Shown piece by piece: positions 18,292-26,694 of a stretch of 60,393 bases of DNA (position 1 is the first letter of the stretch; every line of letters begins with the position of its first letter). The stretch lies in assembly GCA_903872345.1 (NCBI GenBank), contig CAIQKM010000025.1, forward strand, positions 1 to 60,393. Direction: 5' to 3'. The translations under genes and the position numbers were made by a program. The notes under the pieces are model-generated. The model had not been told where the DNA came from. It did no database searches and was given only the letters and a program-made list of their open reading frames with translations. The stretch is from an uncultured Verrucomicrobia subdivision 3 bacterium. Lineage in GTDB: Bacteria; Verrucomicrobiota; Verrucomicrobiia; Limisphaerales; UBA11358.

Positions 18292-19155
18292 TCAGAATTT
18301 GTAGGAGATGCCGCTGACCAGCTTGATGTCGTTCTTTGCGCGGCCCGCCGCCGGAATCTTCTGGTAGCTGTCATCCAGATAGGTTTTCAAGCTGAATGAT
18401 TTTGAAATGGCGGACTCGATGCCGATTTCGAAATTCACCACGTAGTTGTCCAGGCGATCCACTTGGGGAAGGATTTCCGCATTTTCCCAGAGGCGCGCCC
18501 GGTCGCCGAACTTGTGCTCAAAGCGTTCCGCCAAACGCATGGTGCCGAAAGAATCATACTTTCCGCCGAGATGCTCCACTTCCATGCCGCCGCCCGCTTC
18601 CGCCGCGAACGTGGTTTTGTCATTCTTGATCAGATAATAACCCAAACCCGGTCCCACGCTGGCCCGGTAATCCAGATTAGCCACGATGTCGCGCAACGCG
18701 TCCGCACGGACATAATCATAAAACCGGCTGGAGTAGAGATGGTTCCACTGGCCGAAGGCTTTGTAATTGTTCACCGTGTCCTGCGCATCCTGCCGGCCAT
18801 AGGCGGCGCCCAAGCCGAGGGAATATTCATTTTTTGGTGTCTTTTTTGCCGTGAGATAATCGCCGGTGAACAGCAGCGAATGGCTGTTCCCGCGCGTCAG
18901 GGTCAGGCCGGCGGACACCGAGCTTTCCCACGGATATTGCGGGACCGGTTTGACGGTCGCCGTCGTGGCGTCGGCGGTTACCGTCGGCGCGGGTGCGGCC
19001 GGGGCGGTGGCGACGACGTTGGTGATGGTGACCACATTGGTGACCAATACCGTCACCACGTTGGTGACCGTGATGATATTGGTTTGCGCCACCGAGGTGA
19101 ACGTGACGGTCGCCAACATTAGGGCGGCCAAGACAATATATTTGGTTTTCTTCAT
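18292..19155 (-). CDS. DUF481 outer-membrane beta-barrel protein
   Basis: Predicted protein of 287 residues from the ATG at 19155 (MKKTKYIVLAALMLATVTFTSVAQ signal peptide); an upstream extension adds only low-quality sequence. A mature N-terminal linker with repeated TN-V/I-V/I-T units (TNIITVTNVVTVLVTNVV) precedes the DUF481 (YdiY-like, salt-induced outer membrane protein) domain. That domain runs from about residue 75 (WESSVSAGLTLTRGNSHSL) to the end and finishes on an aromatic residue (ISYKF), typical of outer-membrane barrels. It is divergent from the LacI-type gene across 146 bases. Confidence 0.8.
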   Translation of the reverse strand: MKKTKYIVLAALMLATVTFTSVAQTNIITVTNVVTVLVTNVVTITNVVATAPAAPAPTVTADATTATVKPVPQYPWESSVSAGLTLTRGNSHSLLFTGDYLTAKKTPKNEYSLGLGAAYGRQDAQDTVNNYKAFGQWNHLYSSRFYDYVRADALRDIVANLDYRASVGPGLGYYLIKNDKTTFAAEAGGGMEVEHLGGKYDSFGTMRLAERFEHKFGDRARLWENAEILPQVDRLDNYVVNFEIGIESAISKSFSLKTYLDDSYQKIPAAGRAKNDIKLVSGISYKF

Positions 19156-19301
19156 AAACGAGCCGGGGAATAAAGGTGATTTGCCCGGCAGCGGCAAGAA
19201 AAAACAGCCGAAAAACACCGTTTTTTCCCGGATTTGACCTCTTTATTATATATCCCCCTTGCGGTCAGGGGCCGGGTTGCGCTAAAAGAGTGCGGGTAAA
19301 C

Positions 19302-20294
19302 ATGGTCACACAGGAACAAATTGCGCGGAAACTGGGCATCTCCCGCCAGCTCGTCACCTTCGCTTTGGCCGGCTATCCGCAGGTCTCGGAGGCTTCACGG
19401 GAGCGCATTCTGGCCACCGCCAAGGAAATGGGCTACCGGCCCAATCCGCACGCGCGGGCCTTGAAGCGCGGCCGCACCGGCATCATCGCCCTGTGGATTC
19501 CCGACCAGATTTCCACCCATTACACCCGCGTGGCCCGCGAATTGAACCACCTCGTCAAACAGGCCAAGCATGAGCTGATTGTTACGGATGTGGGCAATGA
19601 CCAGGCCGTCGAACAGGTGCTTTCCCACGTGCCCATGGACGGCGTGTTTGCCGTGGACGCCCCCAACGCGGTGCGCGCCCACCTGAAGTCCGCGTTTGGC
19701 CGGTCCATTCCGGTCATCAGCATCGGGGCCCATCGCCCGGAAAAGACCGATTATGTCCAGGTGGACCTGCTGGCCGGCGCCTCGGCCGCCATGGAACATC
19801 TGATCAGTTCCGGCTTCCGCCGCATCGTCCACGCCACTTTTGAGCAAAACGAGCGCACCGACTCCGGCCGGCGGCTGGGCTATGAGCAGGCCATGCAAAA
19901 AGCCGGTCTGAAACCGGAATATTTCTACTATCCGCTTTCCGAACAGCAACGCCCCATCGTCCGCCAATCCATTCAGGAGTTCATCCGGGATCAGGGCTGT
20001 CCTGAAGCCATCTTCTGCCATTCGGATGACGTGGCATTGGGTATATATCGTGGATTGAGGGACTTGAATCTGCGGGTGCCGCAAGATGTGGCCTTGGTGG
20101 GCTGCGACGGCATCCAGGACACCGAATATCTGGAAAGCCCCATTACCACGCTGGTGCAACCGGTGGCCGAAATTTGTGAAACCGCCTGGCGGTTCCTGCT
20201 CCAACGGCTGGAAAATCCCGCGCTCGACCGGCAACAAGCCGTGTTGCAACCGGAGTTGGCGATTCGCGAATCGTCCCGGCGCGTAACGGCCTGA
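19302..20294 (+). CDS. LacI-family transcriptional regulator
   Basis: Predicted protein of 330 residues. Residues 1-55 form the LacI helix-turn-helix (TQEQIARKLGISRQLVTFAL) followed by the hinge region (GYRPNPHARALKRGRTGIIAL), then a periplasmic-binding-protein-like sugar-sensing domain with the usual CHSDDVALGIYRGLRDLNLRVP and closing DVALVGCDG blocks. It lies immediately before the glycan locus, and a LacI-like palindrome with a central CG overlaps the candidate promoter 44 bases after its stop codon. Control of the downstream MFS-glycosidase operon by a released sugar is the natural inference. Confidence 0.92.
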   Translation: MVTQEQIARKLGISRQLVTFALAGYPQVSEASRERILATAKEMGYRPNPHARALKRGRTGIIALWIPDQISTHYTRVARELNHLVKQAKHELIVTDVGNDQAVEQVLSHVPMDGVFAVDAPNAVRAHLKSAFGRSIPVISIGAHRPEKTDYVQVDLLAGASAAMEHLISSGFRRIVHATFEQNERTDSGRRLGYEQAMQKAGLKPEYFYYPLSEQQRPIVRQSIQEFIRDQGCPEAIFCHSDDVALGIYRGLRDLNLRVPQDVALVGCDGIQDTEYLESPITTLVQPVAEICETAWRFLLQRLENPALDRQQAVLQPELAIRESSRRVTA

Positions 20295-20325
20295 TTTTTT
20301 TCAAAACGATGTTTTAACCGGCGAT

Positions 20326-20354
20326 TTGACAAAAACATTATCACGAGATAAATA
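20326..20354 (+). promoter_or_regulatory. Promoter with overlapping LacI-type operator
   Basis: A consensus TTGACA at 20326-20331 is followed, after 15-17 bases, by GATAAA/TAAATA (20347-20354) as a weak -10. The sequence TTATCACGAGATAA at 20338-20351 is a 14-base imperfect palindrome with a central CG, the usual architecture of LacI-family operators, and it covers the -10. A second inverted repeat, AAAAC-GAT-GTTTT, lies at 20303-20315. Together they suggest repression of the operon that starts with the MFS gene. Confidence 0.55.
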
Positions 20355-20430
20355 ACAGTTGATTTCCGATTTGGCCCTGCTAAGGTGGGTGCCGCGTCAA
20401 CTGCGCAGGGCGTTACCGTTTAAAAAACCT

Positions 20431-22197
20431 ATGAACACAGCCACCGAATCAGGCAAGGGGAAATACAATCGTTTTCTATTACTCGTCGCCGGTCTCGGCG
20501 GCCTGCTCTACGGCGTGGATGTCGGCATCATTGCCGGCGCGCTGCCGTATCTCGAGGCCACCTCGGGCTTGAGCGGCAACCAGCTTTCCATCATTGTCGC
20601 CGCCGTGCTGCTGGGCAGCGTCATTTCCACTTTGTTTGCCGGCCTGCTGGCGGATTGGTTCGGGCGCAAGCCGCTCATGTTTGTCAGCGGCCTGCTTTTC
20701 GTGCTCAGCATTCCGATGATTGCGCTGGCGCACGGTTACGGCCCGCTGGTGATGGGCCGTCTGTTGCAAGGGATCAGCGCCGGTTTGATCGGCGTGGTGG
20801 TGCCGCTGTATCTCGCGGAATGTCTTGGCGCCGCCAATCGCGGCAAGGGCACCGGCATGTTCCAATGGTTGCTCACGCTGGGCATTGTGGTCGCGGCGGT
20901 GGTCGGCTACTACTTCAGTCTGCAAGTCGCGGCGATTGAAAAAATCAACGACCCGCAAAAACTGTTCGCCTTCAAAGACAATGCGTGGCGCAGCATTTTC
21001 TGGGTCTCCCTGCCTCCGGGCATTCTGTTTGTGATCGGCAGTCTGCTGGTGGCGGAATCCCCGCGCTGGCTGTATCGCAAAGGCAAAATCGCCGCCGCGC
21101 GTACTGCGCTGCTGCGTTCCCGCACCGAGGAGCAGGCCGAGACGGAATTGAAGGAAATGGGCGACATTATCGCCGCGGAAAAAGCCAAGAGCGCCGCCGG
21201 TTCGCAGTCTTCCGATTCCATTTTAAGCCGCAAATACGTCATTCCGTTTGTCATGGCCTGCGTCATTCTGGCCTGCAATCAGGCCACCGGCGTCAATTCC
21301 ATCATCGGTTACAACGCCACCATTCTCATCCAAGCCGGTTTGAGCGATGCCCACGCGCATCTGGGCTACGTCATTCTCACGCTGGTGAATTTCCTCGTCA
21401 CCATGATCGGCGTCGCACTGGTGGATAAAAAAGGTCGCAAATTCCTGCTCTCGGTCGGCAGCGCCGGCATCATCGTTTCGCTGATTTGCACCGGCCTGAT
21501 TTTCCAGAAGACCGAAAAGTTGCGCGTGGATGTGAAGGACGCCGTACAGTCCGTGGTGGTCTCTTCCAACCAGACGGCGACCGTGGAATTCAATGCCGCC
21601 ACCGCCGCCACCTTGCTGGCCGGCAAGGGCGGCACGGAGCCGTCCACGCTGGTGGTGATTTATTCCTACGGCGATTTCCATGCCGCCTCCAAAGTGGTCC
21701 GTTCCGACGACGTTGGCGCGAAAATCGAAATCAACCGCGACGGCTGTCTGCCGCCGAACAAAGTCGCCGCGTTCTTCCAGAACCCGTTTGCCGATCTTGA
21801 TAAATCCAAGGCCGCGCCGCTCGTGATTGACCACGCGCTCATCACGCCGGTGCCGCCGGAAAGCAACGGCTGGCTCACCGCCGTCTGCATCTTCTCCTTC
21901 ATGGCGTTCTTCGCCATGGGACCCGGCGTCTGCGTCTGGCTGGCCCTGTCCGAATTGATGCCCACGCGCATCCGTTCCAACGGCATGAGCGTGGCTTTGC
22001 TGATCAACCAGGCGGTTTCCACGACCATCGCCGCCGTCTTCCTCCCGAGCGTCGGCCAGCACGGGTACGGCACCATGTTCTTCATCTTCGCCGGTTGCAC
22101 GGTGGTGTATTTCATCACGGCCGCGTTCTTCCTGCCGGAAACGAAGGGCAAAACGCTCGAAGAAATTGAAGCCCACTTTGAAGGAAAGAAGCACTGA
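20431..22197 (+). CDS. Sugar-porter-type MFS transporter with extracytoplasmic insertion
   Basis: Predicted protein of 588 residues, about 100 longer than a usual sugar porter. Family signatures are present: GGLLYGVDVGIIAGALPYL in helix 1, LADWFGRKP between helices 2 and 3, AESPRWLYRKGK after helix 6, and PETKGKTLEEIE at the end. An insertion at about residues 363-480, between a late helix pair (from FQKTEKLRVDVKD to PPESNGW), replaces a short loop and has beta-rich, non-membrane composition; it probably faces the periplasm. The gene heads the operon and abuts the GH89 gene (TGAATG). It would import sugars or short glycans released by the hydrolases, with N-acetylhexosamines the likely cargo. 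Confidence 0.88.
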   Translation: MNTATESGKGKYNRFLLLVAGLGGLLYGVDVGIIAGALPYLEATSGLSGNQLSIIVAAVLLGSVISTLFAGLLADWFGRKPLMFVSGLLFVLSIPMIALAHGYGPLVMGRLLQGISAGLIGVVVPLYLAECLGAANRGKGTGMFQWLLTLGIVVAAVVGYYFSLQVAAIEKINDPQKLFAFKDNAWRSIFWVSLPPGILFVIGSLLVAESPRWLYRKGKIAAARTALLRSRTEEQAETELKEMGDIIAAEKAKSAAGSQSSDSILSRKYVIPFVMACVILACNQATGVNSIIGYNATILIQAGLSDAHAHLGYVILTLVNFLVTMIGVALVDKKGRKFLLSVGSAGIIVSLICTGLIFQKTEKLRVDVKDAVQSVVVSSNQTATVEFNAATAATLLAGKGGTEPSTLVVIYSYGDFHAASKVVRSDDVGAKIEINRDGCLPPNKVAAFFQNPFADLDKSKAAPLVIDHALITPVPPESNGWLTAVCIFSFMAFFAMGPGVCVWLALSELMPTRIRSNGMSVALLINQAVSTTIAAVFLPSVGQHGYGTMFFIFAGCTVVYFITAAFFLPETKGKTLEEIEAHFEGKKH

Positions 22198-24711
22198 ATG
22201 CGCAAGCACGTTGCCGCCATCCTGATTGCGGTCGGACTGGTTTCGCTGTCGCTGTCGGCGGCGGAGACCGGCTTCGAAACTGTCGCCCATGGTCTCATCG
22301 CGCGCGTGGTGCCGTCGCAGGCGGACCATTTCGTGGTGGAAACCATCCCGGCGGAAGCCGGGCAGGACGTGTATGAAATTGAAAGCCGCGATGGCAAAAT
22401 CGTGCTGCGCGGCAACAACGGCATTGCCGTCGCTTCCGCCCTGAAACGTTATCTCGCCGATTACTGCCATGCCGACCCCGGCTGGTATTGCGGTTCGCAG
22501 ATGACCCTGCCGGCCACGCTCCCGGCCGTGCCGGAAAAAATTCACGTCGCCACGCCTTACCAATACCGGTTCGACTACAACTACTGCACGCACGGTTATA
22601 CCTTCGCGTGGTGGGATTGGCCGCGCTGGGAACGCGAACTCGATGATCTCGCCATGCACGGCGTCAATCTGGCGCTGATCATCGAAGGTCAGGAGCAGGT
22701 CTGGATCAATGCCCTCAAGGAATTTGGCTATACCGATGCCGAGGTGCGGAAATGGCTTGTGATGCCTTCGCACCAGCCGTGGCAATATATGTCCAACATG
22801 GAGGACTACGGCGGCCCCGTGCCGGCCTCCATCGTCAAACACCGGCGCGAACTTGGTGAAAAAATCATTGCCCGCATGCGCGAGCTCGGCATGGAACCGG
22901 TGCAGCAGGGTTACTACGGCATCGTGCCGTCGGATTTTAAGAAACGTTTTCCCAATGCGCTCGTTCATGCGCAGGGCATGTGGGGCACGCAAAAGCGGCC
23001 GGACATGCTGGACCCGGCGGATCCGCTCTTCGCCAAATTCGCGGCCGCTTTTTATCGCGAACAGAAAAACCTGTTTGGTGAGGCGAAATATCTGGCGGCG
23101 GACCCGTTCCATGAAGGTGGCAAAACCGACGGCATTGATCTGGCCGCCTGCGCCCGGGAAATGTACGCGCCCATGGCCAATGCCTATCCCGCCGTGACGT
23201 GGGTCTTCCAATCCTGGCAGGCCAATCCGCGCCAGAAAATGCTCGATGCGCTGGATAAGCACAAATGCCTCGTGTTGGACTTGTATTGCGAGGATCACGA
23301 GAACTGGCGTTCCCGCAATCAATTCGGCAACACGCCCTGGCTCTGGTGCAGCATTCATAATTTCGGCGGCAACGATCTCATCGCCAGCAAACTGGCCCTC
23401 ACCGCGAATGGCCCCGCAAAGGCGCTGGCCGAGGCCGGTCCCGGCAAAGGTTCCATGCGCGGCATCGGCGGCCTCATGGAAGGCAGCGATACGCATCCCG
23501 CCGTGTGGGAAATGCTCTTCGCGCAAACGTGGCGCACCAATGCGCCGGATTTCACTGCGTGGCTGACCGACTACGGACGCACCCGTTACGGGGCGGACGA
23601 TGTCAACGCGCGGGCGGCCTTGCAGACACTGTTTGATTCCGCTTGGAACGTCGGCGAGGGCAAACGCAGTCCCGGCAACAAGATGGTTCATCATAATTCC
23701 GTCATTTGCGGACGCCCCTCGCTGAATCCCCTCCAACAGGCCAGTCCCTCCACCGGCACCACCCCGCCGTACGATGAAACCCAGGTGGTGCAGGCGTGGA
23801 AACAACTGCTCGCCGCCGCCCCCGCCTGCGGTGCCAGTGATGGCTACCGTTACGACGTCGCCGATCTGGGCCGTCAGGTGATGGCGGATCTGGGCACGCA
23901 TTATCATAAGGCCATCCTCCAGGCCTTTGAGGCGAAGGATGCCGCCCGCCTGCGCCTGTTGAGCGACAAAATGCTCGGCCTGCTCCGCGACATGGATGAG
24001 TTGACCGGCACGCGCCGCGAATTTCTGCTTGGTGCCTGGGTGGCCGATGCCCGGAGCTGGGGCGAGACTCCGGCCGAAAAAGATCTGTGCGAATGGAATG
24101 CCCGCGTGTTGTTGACCGACTGGACCGTGCCCGAATGCTGGACCGACTACGCCAACCGCCAGTGGAACGGACTGCTCGGCGATTTCTATTACACCCGCTG
24201 GCAGATGTGGCTGGATGCCTTGAATGCCGCCGTGGGCAAGGCTGAACCCTTCGATCAAAAACCCGTCCGCAAGCAAATCCAAGCCTGGGAATACGCCTGG
24301 ACGCACGCCACGAAAACCTATCCGGCGGAACCGTCCGGCGACACCATTGCCATCGCCACGAAATTGCTGGCCAAATATTCACCGGACGCTCTCGATCAGG
24401 CCATCACCGGCACCTTGCATTTGCAGCATGTCACGGCGGCGGATTTCACCGGTCGCTGGCGTTACTCCGCCGAGGGCGCCACCTGGGAGCGCGAATTTTT
24501 GCCCGATGGTTCGGCCCGCCTCTATCGCAACGGCCAGGCCCAGGACTGGGATGGTTTTACCTGGACGCTGGCGCAGGATGCGATTGTGCTGAAACGCGCG
24601 GACGGCAGTATTTTTGAACGTCATTTTTTACAGGACCACAACACCCTGTTGTTCACGATGGACGGCTGGTCTCCGGCCAAACGGGTGGTCAAAACCGACG
24701 AATCCAAATAA
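22198..24711 (+). CDS. GH89 alpha-N-acetylglucosaminidase
   Basis: Predicted secreted protein of 837 residues (signal MRKHVAAILIAVGLVSLSLSA). An N-terminal alpha/beta domain is followed by the GH89 barrel: YNYCTHGYTFAWWDWPRWERE, MHGVNLALI, PFHEGGKTDG and GIGGLMEGSDTHP. Glu306 and Glu428 occupy the positions of the two catalytic glutamates of NAGLU-type enzymes. The family cleaves terminal alpha-GlcNAc, as in gastric mucin GlcNAc-alpha-1,4-Gal caps or heparan sulfate. The last ~100 residues (from ATKLLAKYSPDALDQ) end in a small beta-rich segment (DFTGRWRYSAEGATWEREF) not typical of the catalytic core. The start directly abuts the MFS stop codon, so coupling is likely. Confidence 0.93.
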   Translation: MRKHVAAILIAVGLVSLSLSAAETGFETVAHGLIARVVPSQADHFVVETIPAEAGQDVYEIESRDGKIVLRGNNGIAVASALKRYLADYCHADPGWYCGSQMTLPATLPAVPEKIHVATPYQYRFDYNYCTHGYTFAWWDWPRWERELDDLAMHGVNLALIIEGQEQVWINALKEFGYTDAEVRKWLVMPSHQPWQYMSNMEDYGGPVPASIVKHRRELGEKIIARMRELGMEPVQQGYYGIVPSDFKKRFPNALVHAQGMWGTQKRPDMLDPADPLFAKFAAAFYREQKNLFGEAKYLAADPFHEGGKTDGIDLAACAREMYAPMANAYPAVTWVFQSWQANPRQKMLDALDKHKCLVLDLYCEDHENWRSRNQFGNTPWLWCSIHNFGGNDLIASKLALTANGPAKALAEAGPGKGSMRGIGGLMEGSDTHPAVWEMLFAQTWRTNAPDFTAWLTDYGRTRYGADDVNARAALQTLFDSAWNVGEGKRSPGNKMVHHNSVICGRPSLNPLQQASPSTGTTPPYDETQVVQAWKQLLAAAPACGASDGYRYDVADLGRQVMADLGTHYHKAILQAFEAKDAARLRLLSDKMLGLLRDMDELTGTRREFLLGAWVADARSWGETPAEKDLCEWNARVLLTDWTVPECWTDYANRQWNGLLGDFYYTRWQMWLDALNAAVGKAEPFDQKPVRKQIQAWEYAWTHATKTYPAEPSGDTIAIATKLLAKYSPDALDQAITGTLHLQHVTAADFTGRWRYSAEGATWEREFLPDGSARLYRNGQAQDWDGFTWTLAQDAIVLKRADGSIFERHFLQDHNTLLFTMDGWSPAKRVVKTDESK

Positions 24712-24714
24712 AAC

Positions 24715-26694
24715 ATGAAATTACCAAACATCCTGCTCGCGCTGTCGCTGTGGGCGGCAAGTGTGGTCACCGGAGCCGCCGAACCGGCTCTCATCCCGCA
24801 GCCGCAAAGTCTGGAGTTGAAGGATGGCGTCTTCACCTTCGACGCCGACACCCGGATTTACACCGACCCCGCCTCGGCGGAAACGGGCATTTACCTGGCC
24901 GATCACCTGCGGCCGGCCACCGGCTACCGGCTGAAAGTCAGCAGCAAAATGGCGCCGGATGTCGCCACGGTTTCCGGCATCGTCCTCACGACGCAAAATG
25001 CCGATGCGGGTCTCGGCGCGGAAGGCTATGAATTGACCGCGAAAACCAATGTCGTCGTCATTACCGCCCCGACTCAGGCGGGTCTCTTTTACGGTGTGCA
25101 AACGTTGCTGCAACTGTTGCCGCCGGATATCTATGCCACCCAGCCCGTCAAAAGCGTGGACTGGCAAGTTCCCTGCGTGAAAATCACTGACCAGCCGCGT
25201 TTTCAATGGCGCGGACTGATGCTGGATGTCAGTCGTCACTTTTTCAACAAGGCGGAGGTCAAACAACTGCTGGACGCCATGGCCGTACACAAGCTGAACA
25301 CCTTCCACTGGCACTTGGTGGATGACAACGGCTGGCGCATTGAAATCAAAAAGTATCCCAAGCTGACCAGCGAGGGGGCCTGGCGCGGTGGCGTGGGTTT
25401 CGGTCTGGATCCCTCATCGACGACCGCGTATGGCCCGGATGGCCGCTACGGCGGCTTCTACACCCAGGACGACATTCGCGAAGTAGTCGCCTACGCGGAG
25501 AAGCTGCATATTACGATTGTCCCGGAAATTGAAATGCCCGGCCATTCCCTGGCGGCGCTTTCCGCCTATCCCGAACTCGGCAGCGGCCCCGGGCCGTTCA
25601 AGGTGCCGTTGCAAGGCGGCGTAAACCCCGGCATCTATTCTCCGGCCAAAGACGAGGCTTTTGAGTTTTTGCAAAACGTGCTCGCCGAAGTCGCCGGGCT
25701 GTTCCCGTCCCCGTACATTCACATTGGTGGCGATGAAGTGCCCAAGGGTCCGTGGAAACACGATGCCGCCTGCCAGGCTTTGATGAAGCGGGAAGGCCTG
25801 AAAAACGAGGAAGAGCTGCAGAGCTACTTCATTCGCCGCGTCGAAAAGATCGTGAACGCGGACGGCAAGCGCCTGATCGGTTGGAGCGAAATTTTGCAGG
25901 GCGGCCTCGCGCAGAATGCCACGGTGATGGACTGGATCGGCGGCGCCTATGAAGCCGCCAGCCAAGGACACGATGTGGTGATGACGCCTACCTCGCACTG
26001 TTACCTGGACTATTACCAGTCGCAGGACCGCTCCACTGAACCGCGCGCCATCGGCGGCTACCTGCCGCTGGCCACGGTTTATTCTTTGGATCCCATCCCC
26101 GCCCGCCTTACGCCGGAGCAGCAGAAGCACATTCTCGGGGTGCAGGGCAATGTCTGGACGGAATACATCCCGAACATTCGCCAGGTGGAATACATGGCTT
26201 TCCCCCGGCTTACGGCTTTGGCGGAAATCGGCTGGTCGCCCAAGTCCGCACACAACTTTGATGATTTCACCCGCCGTCTCAAAACGGATGACCGTCGCCT
26301 CGATCAACTGGGCGTGAATCATCGCGTGGAAACCACCGTTAAAGTGGGCGAATGGACCCCCGCCCAAATCACCACGAATGTTGCGACGCTGGACTGGGAC
26401 GTTACCCCGAACGTGACCGCCGCCGGTCAGACCAAGGTCAGCCTGAATTATAACGAAGGCGCCTGCGGCATCGATATCGCTGGGGTTGCCTTGCTGGAGG
26501 ACGGCGTTGAGATCAGCCGCGACGCCCATGCGGGTTTCACCGGCTCCAATCCGCGCAAACCCGTTTATACCCTGGATGTACCCGCGCCGAAACCCGGTGC
26601 GCATTACACGCTGCGCGCCCAGGTCGCCGGTTCGGGCGGCACCGATTCGGCGGGCTCCGTCTTTTGGAATTTAAAGCCAACCACCGGAAAATAA
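24715..26694 (+). CDS. GH20 beta-N-acetylhexosaminidase
   Basis: Predicted secreted protein of 659 residues with a signal peptide (MKLPNILLALSLWAASVVTGA). Residues about 25-150 are the GH20b N-terminal domain and about 155-510 the catalytic barrel (RFQWRGLMLDVSRHFF, FHWHLVDDNGWRIEI, EIEMPGHSLA, then HIGGDEVPKGPW). Asp340-Glu341 are the catalytic pair for substrate-assisted hydrolysis of terminal beta-GlcNAc or beta-GalNAc. A C-terminal beta domain (about 545-655) resembles the chitobiase-type C-terminal module. It follows GH89 after 3 bases and overlaps the kinase gene by one base (TAATG), so it is part of a tightly packed operon. Confidence 0.95.
   Translation: MKLPNILLALSLWAASVVTGAAEPALIPQPQSLELKDGVFTFDADTRIYTDPASAETGIYLADHLRPATGYRLKVSSKMAPDVATVSGIVLTTQNADAGLGAEGYELTAKTNVVVITAPTQAGLFYGVQTLLQLLPPDIYATQPVKSVDWQVPCVKITDQPRFQWRGLMLDVSRHFFNKAEVKQLLDAMAVHKLNTFHWHLVDDNGWRIEIKKYPKLTSEGAWRGGVGFGLDPSSTTAYGPDGRYGGFYTQDDIREVVAYAEKLHITIVPEIEMPGHSLAALSAYPELGSGPGPFKVPLQGGVNPGIYSPAKDEAFEFLQNVLAEVAGLFPSPYIHIGGDEVPKGPWKHDAACQALMKREGLKNEEELQSYFIRRVEKIVNADGKRLIGWSEILQGGLAQNATVMDWIGGAYEAASQGHDVVMTPTSHCYLDYYQSQDRSTEPRAIGGYLPLATVYSLDPIPARLTPEQQKHILGVQGNVWTEYIPNIRQVEYMAFPRLTALAEIGWSPKSAHNFDDFTRRLKTDDRRLDQLGVNHRVETTVKVGEWTPAQITTNVATLDWDVTPNVTAAGQTKVSLNYNEGACGIDIAGVALLEDGVEISRDAHAGFTGSNPRKPVYTLDVPAPKPGAHYTLRAQVAGSGGTDSAGSVFWNLKPTTGK

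Noticed and set aside
19036..19083. Tandem repeats in the DUF481 gene as a possible CRISPR or regulatory array
   Set aside because: The units are short, uneven and in frame, and encode a Thr-Asn-Val linker; there are no spacers.
21223..24306. Open frame of 1,027 codons on the minus strand across the MFS and GH89 genes
   Set aside because: It spans the border of two clear plus-strand genes and has no recognisable domain; it is a by-product of high GC content.
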